Source: Streptomyces sp. NRRL F-5727
GTDB taxonomy: Bacteria > Actinomycetota > Actinomycetes > Streptomycetales > Streptomycetaceae
Length of the DNA: 64,000 nt
Direction: 5' to 3'
Assembly: GCF_000719555.1 (NCBI RefSeq)
Contig: NZ_JOGX01000057.1
Location: 1-64,000, forward strand
A program made the position numbers and the translations under genes. Under the pieces are notes generated by a model. That model made no database searches. It saw only the letters and a program-made list of their open reading frames with translations, and was not told the origin of the DNA. This document shows positions 43,805-50,423 of the stretch, piece by piece; position 1 is the first letter of the stretch; each line of letters begins with the position of its first letter.

Positions 43805-44350
43805 ATGGTACGGACGCGGTTGAAGATGGCGGCGACGCTGACGGTGGTGGTGCTGGCGCTGACCGGCTTCCAGACGAGCAGCAGCGGCGGCGGCAAGGGC
43901 GGCAGCGGCAAGAGCAGCAAGAGCGGCGGTGGCTGCTCCAGCGACAAGAAGGACAACGACGACTACAGCGGCTCCGGGGCGAGCGGCGGCAGCGGCAGCG
44001 ACTACACGGCCGAGCCGACGGCCACGGCCTCCCCGACGGGCACCCTGAACGTGACCGTCGTCGACTGCGTGAAGCCCGCCCAGAAGAAGCGCAAGGGCAA
44101 GCCGGCCCGCAGGGCGGACACCTCGGCGACGGTGCGGATCGTCAGCGAGGCGTCGTTCGGCACCACCGAGCTCTACAAGGTGACGCTGGACTTCAAGAGC
44201 GCCACCGGGGCCGTGGTCGACTCGCGGACGACGACGCTGCGGGTGGAGGACGGCGGCCAGAAGGACTTCGAGGTGAAGATGGCGAAGCCCGGGGCCGTGG
44301 ACAAGGTGCGGAACTGCGAGATCCGCGTCGACGACGTGGACGCCTACTAG
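43805..44350 (+). CDS. Secreted Gly/Ser-rich protein
   Basis: The 181-residue protein has a signal-like N-terminus (MVRTRLKMAATLTVVVLALTG), then a Gly/Ser/Lys low-complexity region with one Cys (GGGCSSDKKDNDDYSGSG) and a C-terminal beta-rich domain with two Cys (VTVVDCVKPAQKK and KVRNCEIRVDD) that could form a disulfide. Function is unknown. Confidence 0.65.
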   Translation: MVRTRLKMAATLTVVVLALTGFQTSSSGGGKGGSGKSSKSGGGCSSDKKDNDDYSGSGASGGSGSDYTAEPTATASPTGTLNVTVVDCVKPAQKKRKGKPARRADTSATVRIVSEASFGTTELYKVTLDFKSATGAVVDSRTTTLRVEDGGQKDFEVKMAKPGAVDKVRNCEIRVDDVDAY

Positions 44351-44392
44351 ACACACGGACGGCCGCCGGGCGCCACGCCGCCCGCGCCGGGG

Positions 44393-45169
44393 CTACCGCG
44401 TCCGGTAGCCCGCCCCCCGTCCCGTGAACAGCTCCGCCTGCCGGTCCGCCGGCAGGTTGCCGAGGGTCACCAGGTGGGGCGCCTGGGCGAGGGCCTGAGA
44501 CCTGACGGCCTCCCTGGCCGTCCACAGGGCCCGTACGGTGCCCTGCACGGCCTCGGTCGGGTACGAGGCGACGACGGCCGCCGCCTCCCGCGCGGCGGCG
44601 AGCGCGCCGCCGGGTTCGGTCACCTCGCTGACCAGGCCGGTCTCGTACGCGCGCCGGGCGGAGATCCGTTCGGCGGAGCCCATGAGGGCCATCCGGGCGA
44701 CCTCCCCGAAGGGCATCCGCTGCGCCATGTGGATGGTCTCGAAGGCGCTGACCATGCCGTAGGTGGTGTGCGGGTCGAAGAAGGCCGCGGTCGCGCCGGC
44801 GATCAGGAACTCGGCCTCGCCGAGCAGGTAGAAGGCGCCGCCGCAGGCCATCCCCTCCACCGCGGCGATCACCGGTTTCCACAGGTCGTTGGCCTTGGGC
44901 CCGATCGTGAGCAGCGGGTCGTCGATGGTGTACGGGGAGGAGGGCTGCGGCAGCCGGCCGGCGTCGTCGCGGTCGACGCCGGTGCAGAAGGCCCGGCCGC
45001 CGGCGCCGGTGAGGACGACCGCCCGGATCTCGTCGTCGTACCGGAGGCCCCGCCAGACGGCGGCCAGTTCGCCGGCCATGGCGAGGGTGATCGCGTTGAG
45101 GCGTTCGGGCCGGTCGAGGGTGACGACGGCGACGCCGGTCGCCTTGTCCCGTTCCAGTGAGACCGTCAT
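44393..45169 (-). CDS. Enoyl-CoA hydratase/isomerase family protein
   Basis: The 258-residue crotonase-fold protein has VAVVTLDRPERLNAITLAM, the oxyanion block AFCTGVDRDD, and KPVIAAVEGMACGGAFYLLGEAEFLIAG. The first acid residue of the usual catalytic pair is not obvious (DPHTTYG in that region), so it could be an isomerase or hydratase of an unusual acyl-CoA. ATG 45169 overlaps the upstream gene's stop (ATGA). It is the last gene of the thiolase, OB-fold, hydratase operon. Confidence 0.86.
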   Translation of the reverse strand: MTVSLERDKATGVAVVTLDRPERLNAITLAMAGELAAVWRGLRYDDEIRAVVLTGAGGRAFCTGVDRDDAGRLPQPSSPYTIDDPLLTIGPKANDLWKPVIAAVEGMACGGAFYLLGEAEFLIAGATAAFFDPHTTYGMVSAFETIHMAQRMPFGEVARMALMGSAERISARRAYETGLVSEVTEPGGALAAAREAAAVVASYPTEAVQGTVRALWTAREAVRSQALAQAPHLVTLGNLPADRQAELFTGRGAGYRTR

Positions 45170-45597
45170 CCGCGTTCCAGGATCCAGCGCGGGACGGTGA
45201 TGCCGTCGATCTCGGTGAAGGCGACGCGGACGGGGGCGCCGATCCGCAGGCGGGCGGGGTCGAGCGAGTTCAGGGGCGCGTCGGGGGCGGTGACCACATT
45301 GCCGGCGAGGCGGATGCGGGGGGCGTCGGCGAGTTCGACGAGGACCGCGTTGTAGGGGGCCTGGGCGGCGTAGTCGGGGAGCAGCGGCGGATGCGGGAGG
45401 ACGTACGACCAGATCCGGCCGCGGCCGGACATGCGCCGCCACTCGGTGGCGAAGGACTGGCAGTGCGGGCAGCAGGGGCGGGGCGGGAAGCGGAGCTCGC
45501 CGCAGTCCTCTTCGGCGCACGCCTGAATCCGCAGCTCGCCGCGGGCGGTGAACTCCCAGAAGGGGGCGCCGTCTTCGTCGATGACGGGGTTCAGCAT
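45166..45597 (-). CDS. OB-fold/zinc-ribbon partner of the thiolase (DUF35 type)
   Basis: The 143-residue protein has two Cys pairs (ACAEEDCGELRFPPRPCCPHC) forming a rubredoxin-like zinc ribbon, then an OB-fold (GRGRIWSYVLPHPPLLPDYAAQAPYNAVLVEL). In other bacteria these proteins bind SCP-x/Ltp thiolases, and an Ltp2-DUF35 complex performs retro-aldol cleavage of steroid side-chain thioesters. The 4-base gap to the thiolase gene and ATGA overlap with the hydratase gene make it part of that operon. Confidence 0.88.
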   Translation of the reverse strand: MLNPVIDEDGAPFWEFTARGELRIQACAEEDCGELRFPPRPCCPHCQSFATEWRRMSGRGRIWSYVLPHPPLLPDYAAQAPYNAVLVELADAPRIRLAGNVVTAPDAPLNSLDPARLRIGAPVRVAFTEIDGITVPRWILERG

Positions 45598-45601
45598 CGG
45601 G

Positions 45602-46744
45602 TCAGCTCCTGAGGAGTAGGGCCGAGGTGGGGACGCCCTCGCCGGCCGTGACGAGGCAGGTGGCGGCGGAGGGGACCTGGGCGGTGGAGGTGCCGCGGAG
45701 CTGCTTCACGCCCTCGTTGATGAGGTTGAAGCCGTGGACGTACGCCTCGGAGAGGCCGCCGCCGCCGGTGTTGAGGGGGAGCCGGCCGCCGAGTTCGAGG
45801 GCGCCGCCCTCGGTGAAGGCGGCGCCCTCGCCGCGGCCGCAGAAGCCGTAGCCCTCCAGGGAGAGCGGGATGAGGGGGGTGAAGGCGTCGTAGATCTGGG
45901 CGACGTCGACGTCCTGGGGGCCGAAGTCGGCGGTCTTCCACAGGTGGCGGGCGGCGGTCCAGGCGGGACCGGTGAGCGGGTCGTCGTTCCAGTAGTTGAC
46001 CATGCCGTGGTGCTGGGCGGGCAGGCCCTGGGCGGCGGAGTGGACGTAGACGGGCTTCTGCCGGCAGTCGCGGGCGCGTGCGGCGGAGACGACGACGCAG
46101 GCGAGGGCGCCGTCGGTCTCCAGGCAGTTGTCGAAGAGGCAGAGGGGTTCGCTGATCCATCGGGAGGTCATGTACATCTCGCGGGTCAGCGGGCGCTCGT
46201 ACATGATCGCGGCCGGGTTCTGGTTGGCGCGGTTGCGGCAGGCGAGGGCGACGTTGAAGAGGTGGTCGCGGGTGGCGCCGTACTCGTGCATGTAGCGGCG
46301 GGCGAGCATGCCGATCTCGTCGGCGGGGCGGAGCAGCCCGTAGGGGCGGGTCCACTGGCCGGGGGTGGGGAGCTGGACGGCGGTGTTCTTCCAGGGGCGG
46401 GGGCCGGAGCCGCGTTTGCGGGAGCGCCAGGCGACGCCGACGCTCGCCTGGCCGGTGGCGACGGCGGCGGCGAGGTGGGCGACGGTGGCGCAGGAGCCAC
46501 CGCCGCCGTAGCCGACCTTGGAGAAGAAGGTGACGTCGCCGGCGCCGATGGCCTTGGCGACCTCGACCTCGTCGGTCTCCTCCATGGTGTAGGAGGCGAA
46601 GGCGTCGACCTCGGAGGGGGCGATGCCGGCGTCGTCGAGGGCGGCGAGGATCGCCCGGCAGGCGAGCGCCTTCTCGGTCTCCGGGAGCTGTTTCGCGAAG
46701 GCGGTCTGTCCTATGCCGACGATGGCGGTGGCGTCCTTGAGCAC
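45602..46744 (-). CDS. SCP-x type thiolase / aldolase subunit (Ltp2-like)
   Basis: The 380-residue protein is of the lipid-transfer thiolase branch: ATAIVGIGQTAFAKQLPETEKALACRAILAALDDAGI, SKVGYGGGGSCATVAHLAAAVATGQA, QIYDAFTPLIPLSLEGYGFCGRGEGAAF and LPLNTGGGGLSEAYVHGFN. With the OB-fold protein encoded next it probably forms the two-subunit retro-aldolase. GTG 46744 has AGGAGG 5 bases upstream. Two CTGACGG operators lie in its promoter region. Confidence 0.88.
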   Translation of the reverse strand: MLKDATAIVGIGQTAFAKQLPETEKALACRAILAALDDAGIAPSEVDAFASYTMEETDEVEVAKAIGAGDVTFFSKVGYGGGGSCATVAHLAAAVATGQASVGVAWRSRKRGSGPRPWKNTAVQLPTPGQWTRPYGLLRPADEIGMLARRYMHEYGATRDHLFNVALACRNRANQNPAAIMYERPLTREMYMTSRWISEPLCLFDNCLETDGALACVVVSAARARDCRQKPVYVHSAAQGLPAQHHGMVNYWNDDPLTGPAWTAARHLWKTADFGPQDVDVAQIYDAFTPLIPLSLEGYGFCGRGEGAAFTEGGALELGGRLPLNTGGGGLSEAYVHGFNLINEGVKQLRGTSTAQVPSAATCLVTAGEGVPTSALLLRS

Positions 46745-46769
46745 CGGACCTCCTCATGGGGCAGCACTG

Positions 46770-46784
46770 CTGACAGCGCGTCAG
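46770..46784. promoter_or_regulatory. CTGACGG-type operator 3 (Ltp2-like operon)
   Basis: CTGACAGCGCGTCAG, one base from the consensus, lies 26 bases before the thiolase start and 13 bases from operator 4, in the divergent region shared with the acyl-CoA ligase. Confidence 0.7.
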
Positions 46785-46796
46785 GCTACAACTAAT

Positions 46797-46811
46797 CTGA
46801 CGGATAGTCAG
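46797..46811. promoter_or_regulatory. CTGACGG-type operator 4 (acyl-CoA ligase side)
   Basis: CTGACGGATAGTCAG within AAT...CT flanks, 28 bases before the acyl-CoA ligase start. The centres of operators 3 and 4 are 27 bases apart. Confidence 0.7.
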
Positions 46812-46839
46812 CTACTGGTCGGCTACCGGGAGGTTGGGG

Positions 46840-48396
46840 ATGGACGTGCGCGGTGACCTGGAGTGGGGCACGATCCCGGGGCTCGTCCGGTGGGCGGGGG
46901 AGCGGTACGGCGGGCGGGAGGCGGTCGTCGACGGCCGTGCCCGGATCTCGTACGCCGAACTCGCCGACCGGGTCGAGCGGTCCGCCGCGGCCTGCCTGGC
47001 CACCGGGATACGGGCCGGGGACCGGGTCGCGGTGTGGGCCCCCAACAGCCTCGACTGGATCGTCGCCGCCCTCGGCGCCGTCACCGCCGGCGCCGTCCTC
47101 GTCCCCCTCAACACCCGCTTCAAGGGCACCGAGGCCGCCGACGTCCTCGCCCGCTCCCGCGCCCGGCTGCTCTTCGTCACCGGCACCTTCCTCGGCACCT
47201 CGTACGTCGCCTCGCTGCGCCGCGCCGGGGTGCCCCTGCCGCACCTGGAGCGGGTCGTCGTCCTCGGCGACACCGCGCCCGACGAGGCCGAGTGGACCAC
47301 CTGGAAGGCGTTCCTCGCCGAGGGCGACCGGGTCCCGGCGGAGCGCGTACGGGCCCGTGCCGACGCCCTCGACCCGGACAGCCCCTCCGACGTCGTGTAC
47401 ACCTCCGGCACCACCGGCCGCCCCAAAGGTGCCGTCATCAGCCACGCCCAGAGCCTGCGCTGCTACGCCGAGTGGGCCGCGCTCGCGGGGCTCGCGGAGG
47501 GCGACCGGTACCTCGTCGTGAACCCGTTCTTCCACACCTTCGGCTACAAGGCGGGCGTCCTCGCCTGTCTGATGCGCGGCGCGGTGATCGTGCCGCAGTC
47601 GGTCTTCACCGTCGACACCGTCCTCGCCAACATCGCCGCCGAGCGGATCAGCGTGCTCCCCGGCCCGCCCACCCTCCACCAGTCGCTCCTCGACCACCCG
47701 GCCCGCGCCGCCCACGACCTCTCCAGCCTCCGCCTCGTCGTCACCGGCGCCGCCGTCGTCCCGCTGCTCCTGGTCGAGCGGCTCCGCTCCGAGCTGGGCA
47801 TCGGCACCGTCCTCACCGCCTACGGCCTCTCGGAGGCGAGCGGCCTCGTCACCATGTGCCGCCGCGACGACCCCGACGAGACGGTCGCCACCACCTCCGG
47901 CCGGGCCGTCCCCGGCGTCGAGGTGCGGCTCTCCGGCACGGGCGAGGTGCTGGTCAGGGGGTACAACGTGATGCGCGGCTACTTCGAGGACGAGGAGGCG
48001 ACGGCCGCCGCGATCGACGCGGACGGCTGGCTGCGCACCGGCGACGTCGGCGTCCTCGACGCGGCCGGGAACCTGCGGATCACCGACCGGCTCAAGGACA
48101 TGTTCATCGTCGGCGGCTTCAACGCCTACCCGGCCGAGATCGAGCAACTCCTCGGCCTGCACCCGGACATCGCCGACGTCGCCGTCATCGGCGTCCCCGA
48201 CGCCCGGCTCGGCGAGGTCGGCAAGGCGTTCGCGGTGCGCCGCCCGGGCGCGCGGATCACCGCCGACGACCTGATCGCCTGGTCGCGGCGGGAGATGGCG
48301 AACTACAAGGTGCCCCGGCAGGTCGAGTTCGTGGCGGAGCTGCCGCGCAACGCGAGCGGGAAGGTGGTCAAGGGAGAGCTGCGGCAGCGGGGTTGA
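46840..48396 (+). CDS. Acyl-CoA ligase (FadD3-like)
   Basis: The 518-residue AMP-forming ligase has YTSGTTGRPKGAVISH, NPFFHTFGYKAGVL, TAYGLSEASGL, TGDVGVLDAAGNLRITDRLKDMFIVGGFNAYPAEIE and the catalytic C-terminal Lys context LPRNASGKVVKGELR. It resembles FadD3-type ligases that activate bulky alicyclic or steroid-fragment acids. I chose ATG 46840, 6 bases after GGGAGG. It probably supplies the CoA substrate for the divergent Ltp2/OB-fold/hydratase operon. Confidence 0.9.
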   Translation: MDVRGDLEWGTIPGLVRWAGERYGGREAVVDGRARISYAELADRVERSAAACLATGIRAGDRVAVWAPNSLDWIVAALGAVTAGAVLVPLNTRFKGTEAADVLARSRARLLFVTGTFLGTSYVASLRRAGVPLPHLERVVVLGDTAPDEAEWTTWKAFLAEGDRVPAERVRARADALDPDSPSDVVYTSGTTGRPKGAVISHAQSLRCYAEWAALAGLAEGDRYLVVNPFFHTFGYKAGVLACLMRGAVIVPQSVFTVDTVLANIAAERISVLPGPPTLHQSLLDHPARAAHDLSSLRLVVTGAAVVPLLLVERLRSELGIGTVLTAYGLSEASGLVTMCRRDDPDETVATTSGRAVPGVEVRLSGTGEVLVRGYNVMRGYFEDEEATAAAIDADGWLRTGDVGVLDAAGNLRITDRLKDMFIVGGFNAYPAEIEQLLGLHPDIADVAVIGVPDARLGEVGKAFAVRRPGARITADDLIAWSRREMANYKVPRQVEFVAELPRNASGKVVKGELRQRG

Positions 48397-48618
48397 GGCG
48401 GGCGGGGGACGGTGCCGGGGGCGGGGGCTGCCGGGGGCGGCTGCGGGCGGTTGCGGGCGGTTCGGGCAGGGGAGGTCGTCGGGAGCCGGTTCCGGGCGAG
48501 TGTTCCGGAATATTGGAATCCCCTTACGGAAAGCCCTCCGTGGACGCAACCAGTCCGCCGCGTGTACACGTCATAGAGGCGCGCACTCCCCGTCCCCCTC
48601 CGACCCGAGGAGCAGCAG

Positions 48619-49293
48619 GTGTCCACCCAGGAGATCCCCCTCACCCTCACCCCGCAGCAGGCCGCCACCGGCGTCGTCATCCCGGTCACCCTCCCGACCG
48701 GCCCCACCCAGCTCCACGTCCCGCCCTGCCGCCACGGGGACCTCGTCCCCGTCCAGCTCGCCGGCGGGACCGTCCTCCTCCGCATCACCGTCGCCGGCGG
48801 CCAGACCGCGCAGCAGGGCAGGTCCGGCGTCGCCGGCTGCCTCGTCCCGCTCCTCGTCATCGGCGCGATCATCGGCGGCCTGTACCTCTTCAACGCCAAC
48901 GACGAGAAGGACACGCCCGACGCCCGGCCCACCTTCCCCACCTTCTCCGTCTCGCCCTTCCCCAGCCTCGACCTCGGCGACCTCGCCCCCTCGGCGACCG
49001 CCACCCCCACCGAGGAGGAGCCCGACCCGTACGACAAGGGCACCTGCCTCAACGGCACCCTGCCGGACTCGGAGACCGCCCAGTCCGTCAGCGGCGTCGA
49101 GGAGGTCTCCTGCTCGGCCTCGGACGCCCACTACAAGGTCATCCAGACCTTCCCCTTCACCTCCGACATGAACAGGTGCAACTCCAACCCCAAGACCGAG
49201 TACGCCTTCTCGCACCGCTACACCATGAACGGCACCACCATCAGCGAGTACGTCTACTGCCTCGTCGGCCTCGGCTCCTACGCCCGCAGCTAG
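48619..49293 (+). CDS. Single-helix exported protein of LppU/SCO3897 type
   Basis: The 224-residue protein has an N-terminal cytoplasmic domain (LTLTPQQAATGVVIPVTLPTG...LHVPPCRHGDLVPVQLAGGTVLLRITV), one membrane helix (GCLVPLLVIGAIIGGLYLFNAN), a Pro/Ser/Thr linker and an extracytoplasmic C-terminal domain with four Cys (GTCLNGTLP, EVSCSASDAHYKVI, MNRCNSNP, YCLVGLG). This matches actinobacterial LppU-like proteins of unknown function. It starts at GTG 48619. Confidence 0.75.
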   Translation: MSTQEIPLTLTPQQAATGVVIPVTLPTGPTQLHVPPCRHGDLVPVQLAGGTVLLRITVAGGQTAQQGRSGVAGCLVPLLVIGAIIGGLYLFNANDEKDTPDARPTFPTFSVSPFPSLDLGDLAPSATATPTEEEPDPYDKGTCLNGTLPDSETAQSVSGVEEVSCSASDAHYKVIQTFPFTSDMNRCNSNPKTEYAFSHRYTMNGTTISEYVYCLVGLGSYARS

Positions 49294-49329
49294 CCCCTCC
49301 CACGGCGCAGCAGCACGACCCCCGCCTCC

Positions 49330-49459
49330 CGCCCGGCCGACGGTGCCGGCCTGGGCTTCCCGTCGCCGGAAACCTCGCCACCACCCACGGCGGCACCCTC
49401 ACGATCGAGGCCCGGAGAAGGACGGCGCCCTGCTGGCGGCCCGCTTCCCGGCCCCCTGA
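49330..49459 (+). pseudogene. Frameshifted C-terminal remnant of a sensor histidine kinase
   Basis: Read across frames, the translation gives SRPADGAGLG, then PVAGNLATTHGGTLTIEA, then EKDGALLAARFPAP and a stop at 49457-49459. This is the G2-box and final strand pattern of a histidine-kinase ATPase domain ('GGAGLGLxVAxxLAxxHGGxLxxxx...GxxFxxxLP'). Single-base losses near 49357-49361 and near 49413-49416 break the frame. No kinase body precedes it; the LppU-like gene ends 36 bases upstream. Confidence 0.6.
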
Positions 49460-49478
49460 CGGCCCCCGGAACGCCCGC

Positions 49479-49507
49479 GGGCCCGAACCACGCTGTGGTC
49501 CGGGCCC
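49479..49507 (-). terminator. Hairpin downstream of the secreted repeat-peptide gene
   Basis: GGGCCCGAACCAC and GTGGTCCGGGCCC pair over 13 positions with one mismatch around a short loop. It lies just after the leftward gene that ends at 49526. Confidence 0.7.
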
Positions 49508-49525
49508 TGCGTGACGCTGCGGGGG

Positions 49526-49708
49526 TCAGGTGAGGTGCAGGCTGTCGATGCCGTCACCGGTGACGTGCACGTTCTCCGTGGTGGTGACGTGCACGTTCTC
49601 CGTGGTGGTGCTGGTGACGTGCACGTTGGCCATGGCCGGAGAGGCCGTGCCGGCGGCGACGGCGGCCGCGATCGCGGCCGTGGCGAGGAGACGCTTGGTG
49701 CGGGTCAC
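49526..49708 (-). CDS. Secreted peptide with AfsS-like NVHVT repeats
   Basis: The 60-residue product has a signal peptide (TRTKRLLATAAIAAAVAAGTASPAMA, cleavage after AMA) and a mature part of about 33 residues made of T-x-N-V-H-V-T repeats (ANVHVTS, ENVHVTT, ENVHVTG) ending SLHLT. The same motif, NLHVT, is the repeat of AfsS, encoded 308 bases upstream on the same strand. GTG 49708 has GGGAG 7 bases upstream. The role is unknown; the signal peptide makes an extracellular signal or wall-associated peptide possible. Confidence 0.7.
   Translation of the reverse strand: MTRTKRLLATAAIAAAVAAGTASPAMANVHVTSTTTENVHVTTTENVHVTGDGIDSLHLT
49560..49628. repeat. Direct repeats encoding the NVHVT units
   Basis: A 21-base unit (GTGACGTGCACGTTCTCCGTG) is perfectly repeated at 49560 and 49584, with a 15-base partial copy (GTGACGTGCACGTTG) at 49614. 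The repeats are in phase with the codons of the secreted peptide. Confidence 0.9.
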
Positions 49709-50015
49709 GTGCAAACTCCCTGTATCGGTGCAGATCCGGTTCGAGTCTTCCGCGGGCGTCTCCAGCGGGCCACATGGAAGGTGATACTCCATCAGGTCCC
49801 GCCCACCCGGACGAGAAGAGGGGCCGGGCGTCTGCCCGGCCCCTCCTGTCGGTGGTCCGATCGCGTTGCTCGCGGTCCCTGCCGGACGAATCCCCCCTGG
49901 TTCCGTCCGGAGTCCCCCGGGACCGTGTGCTCCCCCGTCGACCGGGCCCCCTTGGATGGCACCGGCAGCTCCCCCGAAGTCGCCGCCGGTACCGTCGTCC
50001 CCGTGGGGAAATGGC

Positions 50016-50201
50016 CTACTTGACCGGCTCCGTGGTGACGTGGAGGTTGTCGGTCGAGGCGCTGCCGTCGCCGAGGACCTTGTCCGCGATGGCGTCGGCC
50101 GGCTCCGAGGTGACGTGCAGGTTCTTGGTGCCGATCTGCTCCGTCTCGCCGCCGGTGACGTGCAGGTTTTCCGGCTTGGTGGTCGGGTCGATCTCGGCCA
50201 T
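50016..50201 (-). CDS. afsS: AfsS, small repeat regulator downstream of AfsR
   Basis: The 61-residue protein contains three NLHVT repeats (KPENLHVTGG, TKNLHVTSEPAD, TDNLHVTTEP), close to the length (63 aa) and Thr/His repeat design of S. coelicolor AfsS, which raises antibiotic production. ATG 50201 is preceded by AGGAGGGG; an in-frame start at 50231 would add 10 residues. It lies 222 bases downstream of afsR, as in S. coelicolor, and has an AfsR-type direct repeat in its promoter region. Confidence 0.85.
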   Translation of the reverse strand: MAEIDPTTKPENLHVTGGETEQIGTKNLHVTSEPADAIADKVLGDGSASTDNLHVTTEPVK

Positions 50202-50385
50202 GGTGTTCCCCTCCTGGTGGATGGCTTGCATGCGGTGTTCGGGGGAGCCCGCCCGGCTGTTCCCCCGTGGACGGTCGGACGGGCTCCCATGGGCCGCTCA
50301 CCCTAGTGCGTAGGTGTGACAGCCTCTGCTGCGACCCGCCTGCCCCCCGACGCGACGGATCGTTGAGACAACTCTGGCCCGCGGC

Positions 50386-50404
50386 GATAAACGAATGATG
50401 AACG
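50386..50404 (-). promoter_or_regulatory. AfsR/SARP binding direct repeat before afsS
   Basis: On the minus strand CGTTCATC (50404-50397) and CGTTTATC (50393-50386) form direct repeats exactly 11 bases apart, the spacing typical of SARP sites. A -10-like CAGAGT follows 9 bases later. The pair overlaps the place of a -35 box, as known for AfsR at the afsS promoter. Confidence 0.75.
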
Positions 50405-50423
50405 CCCGCCGGAGACCTGGGCG

